Shown here: piece after piece, positions 47,501 through 58,853 of the stretch
How positions within the stretch are numbered: position 1 is the first letter of the stretch
Layout: each line of letters begins with the position of its first letter
From: Capsaspora owczarzaki ATCC 30864
Taxonomy: Eukaryota > Opisthokonta > Filasterea
Length of the DNA: 64,000 nt
Direction: 5' to 3'
Assembly (NCBI RefSeq): GCF_000151315.2
Contig: NW_011887293.1
Span: 969,585-1,033,584 of the forward strand
The notes under the pieces: generated by a model
What the model saw: only the letters and a program-made list of their open reading frames with translations
Databases searched by the model: none
Told to the model about the DNA's origin: nothing
Program-made: the position numbers and the translations under genes

Positions 47501-47699
47501 GGCTTGGGGTGCAGACGTGCTGATGAAAAAACGTGGCCAAAAAGTGTGCAGCAGCGTTCTTGTGATTTTTTTGGCCGTTACCTTTGGCAGAGGGAACGCG
47601 GTGAGCATCCGCGCCCCAGTTGCCGCCATCGACAGCAATAGTCTGCTTGGCGACAGAAGGGTCGGAGGGGTTGGGGAGGTGAGACTGGCCGGCGCCCAT
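44517..47699 (-). CDS. ACSL: Long-chain-fatty-acid--CoA ligase (ACSL family)
   Basis: The exons are 47699-47582, 46486-46337 and 46237-44517, giving 662 residues (animal ACSLs ~660-720). It activates fatty acids to acyl-CoA through an acyl-AMP. The AMP-binding P-loop Y-T-S-G-T-T-G-D-P-K-G-V-M, the L-motif G-Y-G-L-T-E-T, W-F-H-T-G-D-V-G and the I-D-R-K-K-N-I-F-K hinge are intact. P-L-A-H-S-F-E-R and R-G-E-L-W-I-R-G are typical of ACSLs. Instead of the N-terminal membrane anchor of several animal ACSLs, the protein begins M-G-A-G-Q-S, a good N-myristoylation consensus. The first intron is 1.1 kb and rich in T tracts on the plus strand. Confidence 0.92.
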
Positions 47700-48366
47700 T
47701 GTTTTAGTGTTACTGAAATTCACAAATAAAAAAAAAAAAGGAATGGCTTTTTCTTTTTCTTTTTTCTTTTTTTTTTTTTCTTTTTAACTTTTGCTCCACT
47801 TTCTTCCTTTTTATTGCGCATCAGTCCTGGTCCAATCTCCTTTAAGGAGTGCTTCGATGACCGTGAGAGGACGAGAGTGCAGTTGCCGGCCAGCCGAGGG
47901 TCTGAGGAGCACGGGCGGGGCGGAGACCAGCAGCTCGATTTGTTTTGTTTTACTTTCCAAATTCAAAAAAAAAAATTCAATTCGAATTGTGCCACCCAAA
48001 ATCAACAAACAAAAAGTAAAGCAAAAAAAAACACACGCACACACAAAACCGTTGGGCAGGAACAGGCCAGCGTGATGCTCGCATCAGGAAGGACGCGGAA
48101 GAGGAGAAAACTGAAGGGAGCGAGTGCAGGGGAGGGGGGGGTTGCTGCGTCGGTTCTGCAGCGACGTGAGGGCGCGGCAGTTTGTGCCATGAAAATGCAA
48201 AAACAACAAAAAGGGGCTGGTGCCTGTTCCACCCTTCGGGGCGCCCTGCCAACCACCGCCATTTCTAGCACGAAAAGAGGCACGTGTGTATCGACAGGAG
48301 GCTGGGCAAGTTTGTTGCTCGGAAAGGGAAAGAAGGGTTGCGCGTCGACAAGGGTTTGCCAAACAC
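47700..48366. other. Spacer upstream of ACSL
   Basis: The spacer has T and A runs and no convincing gene. The ACSL promoter should lie in the first few hundred bases. Confidence 0.4.
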
Positions 48367-49500
48367 TCACAGCCCAGTTCTGGCTTGCAGCGTACGACAC
48401 CAATGCGCGATCTGCATACACAGCGATTGTGCTTTTGTGAGTGCTGGGGAATCTGATCGCGCGGCGTGTATCACCCGATGCGCAATTCTTGTATCTACTG
48501 GCGGCAAAACATCAGAAAAGTTTGCATGTTCGACTTCGACTTGCTTTTTCACGATTTGCAACTTCAATCGGTCTCGCTCTATTATTGCATCACTCAGCGT
48601 GTTGTCGTCAACAACATTGATCAATTCAAGACGCACAGCTCCCCTACAACCTTGCGTTCAAAGGCGTTCTGCTCCAAATTCAACAGTTTCGGCAATAAAT
48701 GGACAATCGTGCTTGTCCACGAACCTCGTGTGATTCTGAAGAAACTCTGGCAGGTCCGACGCAGCATTTGACTTGGCGCATCTATCCGCCAGATGAATGC
48801 TTTGATTGAAATCTGTGGTGGCTTTGCGGCCTTCTGTTCCTCCTGCCTAGAACCGTGGTGGTGCGTGCATGTGCCAAACAATGTGTACGAGGGAGCAGCT
48901 AGTCCAAACGGATCGGAGCCTTGGGGCAGCGAAGCGTCAAAAGCATGTTTTAACCGCTCCGAACGCAATTCGCCCGAAATTTCGGGAGCATGTTGTTTGG
49001 CATCCGTGGGAGAATTGTGGAGAATTTTGGAGAATTCTCGCACTTCCCGTCCCAAGACTCACCTCAAGCGCGCAATTAGAATCACATTTTTGGGGCGCAA
49101 CACGCCTCACCCGAGCGCAGATCTACTCACGGATGGCGAGCGGTTGCCCGTCCTCGCTGTCGCCAAGCATCATCGTCGCTTGTCGTTCCAACAGCGGCTC
49201 CAATCCGACTTGACGATAGACCGCCTCAACACAAGCAAAGGTCTCCTGATCAAGATCAAGGAATGGCACTCGTGTGTTGTGGTCAAACTGCGGATAAATA
49301 CAAGGCAAATAAATGCAAAAAGTACAACAATAAAAAAAGTTGCCAAAACAAACAATTTGTTGTTTGTGATTCGCAAAGCGGCCCGCGAATCCGGTGCCAC
49401 CAGCATCAACCCTTTCCAGTGCCCGTCCTGTTGACGCAAGTACAACAAGGCAACGGTGGCAGCAAGTGGTGAGTTTGGCAATGGTTGCGACGCTGGCAAC
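48367..49500 (-). CDS. Possible unresolved multi-exon gene
   Basis: Several minus-strand blocks look coding but could not be joined with confidence. One (~49500-49340) has A-T-V-A-L-L-Y-L-R-Q-Q-D-G-H-W-K-G-L. A second starts after a strong acceptor near 49290 (T-R-V-P-F-L-D-L-D-Q-E-T, then V-Y-R-Q-V-G-L-E-P) and ends at a GTGAGT donor or at an immediate stop near 49123. Lower blocks (~48830-48740 and ~48650-48367) hold A-F-I-W-R-I-D-A-P and I-I-E-R-D-R-L-K-L-Q-I-V. No family is recognised with certainty; a degenerate Nudix-like core is a weak thought. Boundaries, start and even existence are uncertain. Confidence 0.3.
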
Positions 49501-49590
49501 TAGGTGGTGGTGGCAAGCTCGTCTCGGCGTAGATTTATTTGGCGATTCTTTTCGTCGGCAGATCAGTCTTTTATTCCCCCGCATTCAAAC

Positions 49591-52500
49591 ATGAATCAAC
49601 CGACCGTTTTCTCGTTGCTGGTAGCAATCACGATCGCGGCCACTGCCTCCGCTGCCTGTTTCCCGCCGAATGAACGCCGTGAGTGCACCATGACGCGATT
49701 TGTGTTTGTGCGTGCGTGTGCATGTGCACATGACCTGGAGGGGTGCTGAGGGTGAGGCGAAGAACGCTTGAATCATTGGCAAAATATACCGTGGTACGTC
49801 GATTGAAGAAAACATTGCCTGTTCGGTCGAGCGAAAAACCATTTAAAAAAAATTGGTGTGTCATGTTTACTCGTCAAATTCCAGCCAGCTACTTCGCCTG
49901 CTTGACCAAATTTGTGTGTGCGTGTGTACGTGTGTCGAGGAGAGTGCTGAGGGTGCGGCTCCTCGTCGAGTCAGTGCCCAAGTTTACAGGGTGACATCGA
50001 GCGATCAAATTAAAAAGTCGGGCCGAAAAGTGTCACCGTCTGATCATCAACAATCCCCCCCCCTTTCCAAAACCGCAGCATTTAGCCGCGAGATTAGGCA
50101 GCGGATATTCTTTGACTTTTGGTTTTTATTTTAATGTTTGATTCTTTTTCCCATCTTGACTTGTTGTTAGTTGTCTGAAAATGAGTCATTGGAAATTCAC
50201 CCGTTTCGCTTTTTGCTTCAGGCGCGCTCCGCACGGACTTGGCACCCCTTCGGATCGTCTCCAACGCCTGGAATTCCTCGATGATCAGTGCGACAATTGC
50301 TCGCATCATCCTTGAGGTGAGTGACCGAGTCGAGTCGTCGCGTGAGGTGGAACAATTGCTCACCTGCTCCCTGACACCCGACCAAACACCCCTCACCACG
50401 CCCTTGCAACACCCTTGCCACCCTTGCAAACACAGGAGAAGCTTGGTCTGCCGGCGCAATTGTATGGGATGTACGGCACTTACGATGAGTCATTCGCCGC
50501 TTTATCCAGCGGCGCCGGAGACTTTCTTATGGAGGCGTATCCCAAGTACACCCAGTACCTGATTGACGAATTTGTGACCGACCGTCGCACCGTCGTGTAT
50601 GGTACGGATTCATCTACAGCGCGAAATGCGCGCACTTTGAAGTCATCTCACTCTTTCTGTTTGTTTTTTTGTTCCATCTTCCAGTCGGCCCGTCAGGCAT
50701 CATTGGCGAGACAGGCTGGTACATCCCCGAGTATGTCTGGGAAGTTAGCACAATCACGGACAGCTACATTGCATACTAGTGAGTGTCTCTTGCTTGTGCC
50801 GAGTCGGTCGGAGCAGTCATTCTCATTCTGTGCTCTCTTTTTTTTTCGCAAACAACAGCGATGAGCGCATCCAAGCAATGTTCCGACTGAATACGATTCC
50901 AGTGGGCTTTCAGCTTGACAACACTACTCTTCGCAGTGCTGTGGACGACATCGATCTCATTCTTGAGAGCCCTGCATGCAATGCTGCACTCAATGCGTCG
51001 CTCGTGGCGGCGGACTGCACCGCCACCGTCGAGGCGTTCTTGGAATTGCTTCGTGTGCGTGCCAACTTGGAGGATCACGGCACCCCAATCCCTCTTTGGA
51101 CCATGCCTGACGCGTGGGGCACGCTTGACCGCGTCATTGTGCAAAACCTGAGCTTGAACTTTAACGTCACCTGCCCCGTCTCCCAAACGCTCGGCGTTGA
51201 TGAAACAATGGATGCAATGGTTGCCGTGACCAGGGTTGCCTACATTGCCCGCAAGCCGTTCATCCAGTACTGGACCAAGCCGCACTACGTCTTTGCGGAC
51301 AGCTCTCCTGCTCGTCTTCATCGCGTGCAGCTGCCCGAGTTCGACTTGAGCTGCAACGTCTGTAAGTTCACAACGCCCTTGCAGTGAGGGAGCCGGTTGA
51401 AGTTGTAGATGCTTTGCTCACCCGCCCGCCCCGATCTGAATTGACAGCAAGCTCAGCCTACCGTTGCGGATACGAGAACGAGCGTGTGCTGAAACTGATG
51501 TCCTCCAAGCTGGTTGCCAAAAACTCGGTCGCCGCCTCTTTTGTCGATCATTTTACTTACACCTCCCAGGATCAGTCGAACATTCTTGGCCAGATGGTCT
51601 TCAATGGCAAGAGCCTCGAAGAAGCAACCTGCGAATGGGTCATTGCCAACTACGCGGCCATGGAAGCCAACATGCCCGATCCTTCGCTGCTTGTCACACC
51701 CACCGAGGTTTCCCCGGCTCTGCGCATTGCGTTTATCGTTGTTGCCGCGGCTGAATTGGCAATCTTCGTCCTCTTTGCGTTTGGTGTCGTTCACTACCGC
51801 CGAGTTCGTGCCGTGCTCTCCGGCAGCCCCAAGTTCCTCGTCCTCATGCTTCTTGGCGCCTCTTGGTCAATGTTTTGGGTCATCTTGAGCTATCAGGAGG
51901 AAGTCACCCCGAATCTGTGCATTGCTCGCGTGTGGGCTCGCCACCTTGGATTTGCCATCATCTTTGCCGCCATCTTCCTGAAGACTTGGCGCATTGCCAG
52001 CGTGTTCAACATCAAGTCCAGCAAGGGTGGCCAGTTGACCGATCGCGTCTTGCTGTACCGCTTTTTGCTCATCGTGGGTTACGCCACCGTCAACCTGGTC
52101 GCGTGGTCTGTCTCCACCCCTCCCACAACTGGCACCGTCGTATCCAACAATGAGAGTTACCTTGTCTGCAAGGTCACTTGGTGGGACAACGCCATCTACA
52201 TTGAAGAGCTTGTCGCCATGGTTGCTCTTGGCTTGCTCTGCTACCGCGTTCGAAAGGCGCCGTCCGCCTTCAACGAGTCCAAGCACATTGGCCTTGCAGT
52301 GTGCAACTGGATTATTATGGGCATCATTTTGCAAATCATCCTCAACTCTACGACTGGCACTGCCGACTTTTTCTTTGCCATTCAATCGCTCGAGGTTCTC
52401 GTGCCCGTTCCGATTGCTGTGATGATTTTGATGGCGCCAAAATTCTACCTAATCTTGCGCGGCAAGGGCAACGACGTTGCTACCAGCAGCTACCGCGGCT

Positions 52501-52757
52501 CCAATCCCAACGGCAGCCACCCCAAGACCCCGTCCGCCAATGCCGGCGGAAGTGGCAGCAACCAGAAGTCTGGTGACATGGAAATGTCGTCCGGCAACGA
52601 GAGCGAGAATGGACGTACCGCGCAACTTAGTGGCAAGGCTGCTGTCCAAGAAATCCGCTCCCTTCGCAACGAGAACACTCGCTTGCTCAAGGAAGTCGAG
52701 GCCATGCGCACACAGCTGCTGCGCATGCACAACCCTCACAGTGGAAATGCCGTTTAG
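49591..52757 (+). CDS. Class C GPCR with OpuAC-like substrate-binding ectodomain
   Basis: The exons are 49591-49678, 50222-50316, 50436-50601, 50685-50778, 50859-51361 and 51448-52757, giving 751 residues. A signal peptide occupies ~1-21. The ectodomain (~30-320) resembles bacterial OpuAC glycine-betaine-type binding proteins: W-N-S-S-M-I-S-A-T-I-A-R-I-I-L-E-E-K-L-G, then D-F-L-M-E-A-Y-P and E-T-G-W-Y-I-P-E-Y-V. Several N-x-S/T sites are present. A Cys-containing linker leads to seven membrane helices at ~405-660, with short loops and A-P-K-F-Y ending TM7, as in GABA-B-like receptors. The tail is Ser/Gly/Asn-rich and ends in a coiled coil (~705-745). It probably senses a small osmolyte- or amine-like ligand at the surface; that is inference from the domain family. 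Confidence 0.85.
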
Positions 52758-53338
52758 TTTTTGAGTTGGAGATGTGCTTTGCTTTTTTTGTTTTCGTGTC
52801 GCAATTTTTGAGTGTCGTTGTTTTGTTCATACCCTTTCGTTTTTCGATCTTTATTGTTGTTCGTTTCCGATTAAACTCGCATCTTTCGCGCCGAATCCAT
52901 TTGCAGAGTTTGCTCAGTCTTATTTTTGTTTCAAGTGATCTGCAATTCGGTGAGAATTCATCACAGTAATCCTCTCTCCTTCGCCCGCCCCCCACCCCGC
53001 CCGCCAACGCTCCACCGTCTCCACTCCCACTCCCTCTCCTATTCCTTCATCTCTTCTTCCTTCTGCGTTGGGATGAGTTGTTTGCCACGAGGGGGCCGCC
53101 AAAGCGGGTTCAAATCGACCTCGCTCCACTCCCTCCTTTTGCCACCGCTCGCTTCGCTTGCACTTTTTGCGGTGGGCGCCATTCCTCCAGCCGCGCGGGA
53201 CTGCGTGTCGATGGTCTTTCTGCTGCTTTATCGTACTATCACCACCTTGGTTCTTGTCGCTGCTTGGGTTCCAACAGCAATATGACTCGCTTGCTTTTTT
53301 GAATTCGCTTTCTTTTTTTTTTTTTTTCTTTTTTTTTT

Positions 53339-53370
<32 letters not shown>

Positions 53371-54275
53371 TTTTTTAATGCGAAAACACAAATCCGCCTC
53401 CTTTACTTTTGCTCGTTCGACATTGGCTGTGCCTCTTTTTTTTTGCGGACACCATCGCGCACTGCCTGTGCCCCATTGTCGCACCATACAATGACGCGCA
53501 CACACGGCAGGGGGAGGTTGTCCTGACGTTGACTCATTGTTGACAACGAGACAATCGCCGAATCGAATGTGCCTTTCGTTTCTTGGATCGATTGAGGTTT
53601 TTTTTTTTTTTTTTTTTTGTTTGAATTTTCAGCTCCCAACGCGGTCCACTCGGCAAAAGCTCCGTGTTTCATGAACGTCACTGCTTGCCGTCGTCCTATC
53701 GCAAGGGTTTGCAACCACTCACATTGTATCTGACCACAAACCCGACGCCAAAAGCCGAACTCAAATCGAACCGTGCCGATTCGACGTTGGCCGGGCGCTC
53801 CCCTTTCTTCTTTATGATATACTCCTATTGTTTTGTTTATGTGAGGGACGTGCGGTGGTGACACATGCTCAGCCTCGGGAAGTGTGGGACTTTGCATCCT
53901 GCTTTTACTCTCAACGCAAAGAGACTTGTGGCGGAAACTGCGACCGAAAAGCGCTGCAGCTCTGGTTTTGCCCGCATTCGCTCAGATTCAAAGCAGTGGC
54001 TTTTTGATTATATTTTCTAATTATCATGTTCAGTATTACAGCACAACCAAAAGGTAGCCGTCGAACAGTGATAGAGTATTGCCAGTCACCACCCTCCTGC
54101 ATCTCCCGCACGGCTTGTTCCCGTTGCGATTTCCCCATTACCGCTCGTTCGTCAATTCGCTCACAGACTGTTCTGATTGGTTTGTTGTTCGCGATGCATC
54201 ATCCTATTTGCAAAACGTCAGAATTCCGCAATCTACTCAAGCCGTTCTCACCTCCCTTGCTTGCTTGCTGGAAGG
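52758..54275. other. Intergenic region with long T tracts
   Basis: The region between the second receptor and the RasGEF gene holds a broken poly-T tract (about 53309-53376) and another near 53599-53618. No gene was recognised. The RasGEF promoter and 5' UTR lie at the distal end. Confidence 0.5.
53309..53376. repeat. Poly-T rich tract
   Basis: About 68 bases are almost all T, with a few C interruptions spaced roughly every ten bases, probably from slippage. Confidence 0.9.
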
Positions 54276-57200
54276 ATGACTTCGCCCAACCCTTCGCGAA
54301 AGCCAAAGATGAGCATCGAAGTGCCAAGTCTCGTTGTCACGCAGATGACTCCCGTTACAATGAAAGTGCCGACCTATGACGAGCTCGACGACGAGCCTGG
54401 GATGGCGCGTAATTGGGCGGTTGATCAATCGGACAAGCATGCACTCTCCGTCGATGAGCAATCGGCCAGTGATTTCTTCTTCAATCCCAACGTCTCGTCG
54501 ACCGGGGCACTGGGTGTCTTGGAACTGTCTCCTGCGGCAACTCCACGCCGAAGGTCGAGCGACGCAATCAGCGACGACGTCCCAGCATCCGCGTCTGTGA
54601 TGGGTGTGCCGCCGCCGTTCGCCTTGACCACCTTACACGAAGCATCCGGTGGTCTACCGCCGCACGAGCTGATCTCTGATGCGGCTGAGGCCCCGAAAGA
54701 CCACCTCGCCTCTCCCATCGTGATTCGGCCGCGCGCTGCTTCCGCCTCAGGCATCCACTCCTGGGAAGCCCAGCCTGCGGCCCACTCGAGCAGTGATTTG
54801 GCCGCATCCGCTGCAGGCGGTCCCGCGAGCGTCTCCAACCATGGCGCGTCCTCATCATCCTCATCATCTCACCCACCAAAGCGTCGTCCCAAAGCGGTTA
54901 CAACTCATACCTCTATCGACAGGCTGGACGTGGATCAGCCCGCGTTCACCGGGAAACGGACACTTTCGCTTGCCGAGATGCTGAGTGACGACAACGACTA
55001 CGACTCTGACGAGGACGAGGAAGTCCTTGGCCCAGCGCACGATGAGCCATTCACCCCGGGTTTCAAACGACCACAAAGTCTTCCGTGTTTGCGTTTGACG
55101 NNNNNNNNNNNNNNNNNNNNNNNNNNNNNNNNNNNNNNNNNNNNNNNNNNNNNNNNNNNNNNNNNNNNNNNNNNNNNNNNNNNNNNNNNNNNNNNNNNNN
55201 NNNNNNNNNNNNNNNNNNNNNNNNNNNNNNNNNNNNNNNNNNNNNNNNNNNNNNNNNNNNNNNNNNNNNNNNNNNNNNNNNNNNNNNCTTCCGGTACTTT
55301 ACCACCGCATCAGAACTGTTGGATTTGCTGCTGGAGCGATTTGAGGCAGAGTCCAAGACATCGGCAACGCCCGCCGACAAAAACCAAGTCGATGTCATTC
55401 GCCTCCGCGTCGTTAACGTGCTCAAAAAGTGGATTACCAATCACTGGCATGATTTCTCCTCAAACCCAGAGATGCTCGCTCGTCTGCTTCAATTCCTCAC
55501 GGGTCCCTTGAGCAGCTCCTCTCACGCCGGCTATGCTTCACAACTTACCTCCGCCATCGGGCAGAACAAGCAGAACGACTCTGTCCAGAAGGACACGTCT
55601 GCTGCAGGCTCGTTTGTGCCTTCTCTGGGCGCCCCGAGCGCAACCCTGCCTACGAGCGTCTCGCCGCGCAGCTCTTTCAGCTTTTTGCGAACTGTCCGCA
55701 ACTCGACCACCATGTCGCCGTCTCCCTCCCTGTCGGTGCTCACTGGCCCTCCGCCCTCGTTCTCCTTCCTTGATTTGAACGTGAAGGACATTGTCGAGCA
55801 GCTGACGCTGGTCGAGCTGGGACGAATCAAGCGCATCACCGCGCACTCGCTGACTGGTCAAGCCTGGAACAAGTCCAGCCGCCCAGCTCACGCCGTTCCC
55901 GTCCTCGACGTTATCGAGCGCTTTAATCGCGTCTCCTTCTGGGTGGCGTCCGAAATCTGCGCGTGCGTCAACATTAAGGCGCGTGTCGAGATTCTCAAGC
56001 GCTGCATCAAGATTGCCGCCATGTGCCGCGACATTAAGAACTTTAACACGTGCTTGCAGTTTGTGGCAGCGCTCAACATTAGTGCTGTGCAGCGCCTCAA
56101 GCAGACGTGGAAGCAGCTGTCGACCAAGTACGCCTCGCTGTGGGTCGAGCTCAACCGACTCATGGACACGGCCAAGGGCTACACAAACTATCGCTCCCAC
56201 TTGGCAAGCCTGACACTTCCCATTGTTCCGTACATTGGCATTCACCTGAACGATCTTACCCTGATCGAAGAGGGCAACCCGACCTTCCTCGAGGCCAATG
56301 GCATGCCCACCACGTCGACTACGTCTTCTCCTGGCAGCTCGGCTGCGACCACGCCGTCGCCCCAGGGTCCACCGTCCGCGACCTTGCCGGCATCTACAGC
56401 GTCATCTTCGTCGGCAGCGCCCAGCTTGCGCAAGTCTAGCAGTCGCGATCGCGTGGAGGCCACATCGCCGCGCACACCCGCTGAAGCCCACCTCACCCCT
56501 CTTGCTGCACAAGCGGCTGTGGGACTGGCGAGTAGCCGCGGCTCGCTCGCCTTCTACAAGGAGCCCGCTGGCGTCACGCCCATCGTCAACTTTAAAAAGA
56601 TGGCCATGATTGCTCAAGTTATCCGTGTTGTTGAGTGGTATCAAACGTCCGAGTACGAGTTTGTGGCCTACCCCGAGCTGCAGTACTGGCTGGTGCACGG
56701 CATCAACGTGTGGGACGTCAATCGTCTGTACAAGGAGTCGTTAATTTGCGAACCCCGCGTGTCCGATCTGCCCTCGACGGCTGCCGGCGACTTGGCATCT
56801 GGAGATGGCAAACCCAAACGCCGCAACAAGTTCATGTCGACGCGCGGAACGTCACCTCGCGACAGCACGGGCTCTCTCACAGTGTCCCCTTCTCTCAGTG
56901 CCAGTAACAGCGCATCGATGGTCGGCGCGGCAAACAACAGCGCGCCAGTGCCGTCGTCGTCGCCCTCGTTGGCGTCGTTGTTGTCGTCGTCGTCGTCGGA
57001 CAACAAACCCAAGAAGCGGAGCATTTTTGGATCGCGGCGGGCGTCTTCGTCGGACGAGTCTAGCAGCATTTCTGCCGCACAAGTCGCGTTGCAGTTAGAA
57101 GGGTTGGGAGACTCATCCTCTGTTTCGTCGATGACTGGCTCCGTCGACCAGTCTGCCGCCCTCGAAGTCCGCATGGCGCAGCTTCGTCTCGTTCAAGAGA

Positions 57201-57379
57201 CGACTGAAGCGCAGCTCCACGACCTTCAGCACGCCAACGAGATTCTGCTGCGACGTGTCGAGGAACTCGAGCGGACCCATGTTGCAGCCCACACTCGCGA
57301 GGTTGGGCTCCTCGCGCGAATTGAAGCCCTTGAGGCCGACGCCGCTCAAAAGACTGTCAAGAAACCTGTGCAGGCTTAA
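54276..57379 (+). CDS. Ras-type guanine nucleotide exchange factor (RasGEF_N + CDC25)
   Basis: The coding region runs from the ATG at 54276 to 55100, then across a 187-N gap, then 55288-57379; 275 residues precede the gap and 696 follow. It promotes GDP release from a Ras/Rap-type GTPase. The Ser/Pro/Asp-rich N terminus has no domain. After the gap, F-T-T-A-S-E-L-L-D-L-L-L-E-R-F and W-I-T-N-H-W-H-D-F mark RasGEF_N (its start is in the gap). The CDC25 domain follows: V-E-Q-L-T-L-V-E, V-S-F-W-V-A-S-E-I, K-N-F-N-T-C-L-Q-F, P-Y-I-G-I-H-L-N-D-L. A ~85-residue low-complexity insert splits it before I-V-N-F-K-K-M-A-M-I-A. A coiled coil ends the protein. Frames on the two sides do not match for a 187-base gap, so the gap is mis-sized or holds an intron. 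Confidence 0.88.
55101..55287. other. Assembly gap (187 N)
   Basis: A run of N lies inside the RasGEF coding region. Reading frames on both sides would need a length of 2 modulo 3 if uninterrupted; 187 is 1 modulo 3. Confidence 1.
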
Positions 57380-57677
57380 TCGCGTTGTCTCCTTTGTCTC
57401 ATTCTTTTGGTTTTTTTCTGTGCCGCTGTAGTATTTCGAGGCCGTGATGATAGGGATAAAGCGCCATGCTTTGATTTGATTTGCAAGCACCGTGTGTCTG
57501 TGCGTAGTTTGAGCCGACTTCCTGGGCTTGTTCTTGTGCTTTTAGAATAGTTTGTTTCTTACCGTTTCCAACCCAGCACTTCAAACCAGCAAACGCAACA
57601 ACGATCGCAAAACGGGAGGGGAGGGTTTTGTTTCAGGGTGTATTCAAATCAAACATTGCAACTGTGTTGGTGCGTCA

Positions 57678-58771
57678 TTACTCGAGTTGGTCGGCAGGGG
57701 CGGATTGTTGGCCGTAGCTCTGCAGCCGCAAAAACCGGAAACGAGTAGTCAGTGGCTGCTCTCAAACCCTTGCACTGACGCTCAATCGACAAACACTGTT
57801 CTCGTGGCGCGCCAACACTACTCACAGGATCAAGCTCCAAAATCAAGTTGCGGAAGACGGCCGGAGGCAGCGACTGCTGGAAGACTTGAAGCATCTGAGT
57901 GGGTTGCTGGCAGACGCGGATGGCGTTTGCAAAGTGCTTGACGCACTGGCCAAAGTTACCTAGCGACAATCCAAGTACACATCCAATCCATGGAGAATTG
58001 TCGGTGACACAAAAAGTGAGCTTGTCTGAGATGCAAAGTCCGTAGTGAACCGGGATTGCAGCAAAAAAACAGTCAGTTTACCGGCAGTGAGGGTGTCCTC
58101 GCCGAGACGCATCTGCTCGACGAAATAAGCTTGAAGGGCCTCGCGATCGTTCATATCGGGCACTGGTGCATGAGCAGCACGACGGGCGGCCTTGCGCTCT
58201 TCGCGGCGACCTAAACGACAAAAAGTCAAAGGTCAGGAACACAACCGCCTCGCTCATTGGTCCGAGCACACACACACACACACACACAAGCACTGAACAT
58301 TTGTCATTGTGATTGCCAATTGAGGCAGGAATGGCCGTATTGCAAGGATGACGGTTTTGTGATTGCGTCGGAACTCGAGCAATGCTTCCCCCACATGTGT
58401 GTGCCAAGACACAAGCCAAATGGTCTCCCACTCATTCTCCCCTCGACCGTCCTGAACACCCGACGCTAGCCCCCAAAAAACAAACCACAACAAGCGTGGC
58501 AATGGGTTTTATCATGACGCTTGACGCGCCGCGGCGGACCACGGCTGGAGTCGGAGATGGCGATCGAGATCTCGCCTTCTCCTTGTACTCTGTCTCTGTC
58601 TCCCTGTCTCCCTCTCCTTCTGTCTATCTCCCTGTGATCAACGGATATCGACATACGCGCAATGAGCTTCTCGCGGTAGTCGGGAGCGTTTCGTCGCTGG
58701 TGGTCAAAGTAGACGAGGTAAGCCACGAGCGCGCTCGCGGTGGTCGCTGCAACAATAGTGCTCAGACTCAT
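57678..58771 (-). CDS. TOMM20: Mitochondrial import receptor TOM20
   Basis: The exons are 58771-58657, 58210-58082, 57959-57826 and 57719-57678, giving 139 residues (human 145). TOM20 is the outer-membrane receptor for presequences. An N-terminal membrane anchor (~5-20) ends Y-L-V-Y-F-D-H-Q-R-R, matching animal Y-C-I-Y-F-D-R-K-R-R. A basic linker follows, then the receptor core: Y-F-V-E-Q-M-R-L-G-E-D, A-I-R-V-C-Q-Q-P-T-Q-M-L-Q-V and S-L-P-P-A-V-F. The N-terminally anchored layout is the animal/fungal type, not the plant type. Its start codon lies only 82 bp from the OTUB1 stop in the same direction, so its promoter probably overlaps the OTUB1 3' end. Confidence 0.93.
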
Positions 58772-58853
58772 GACGTGAAATAGAGGAGTGGAGCGGAATT
58801 CTTGCATTTGCATGAACAGCGAATTTTTTTCGTCAAGCAAGAATGGAGGATGT

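Noticed and set aside
49850-51447. Bacterial contamination or recent bacterial transfer for the OpuAC-like region
   Set aside because: The region is cut by several phase-consistent spliceosomal introns and joined to a eukaryotic seven-helix domain, so it is a native, old gene.
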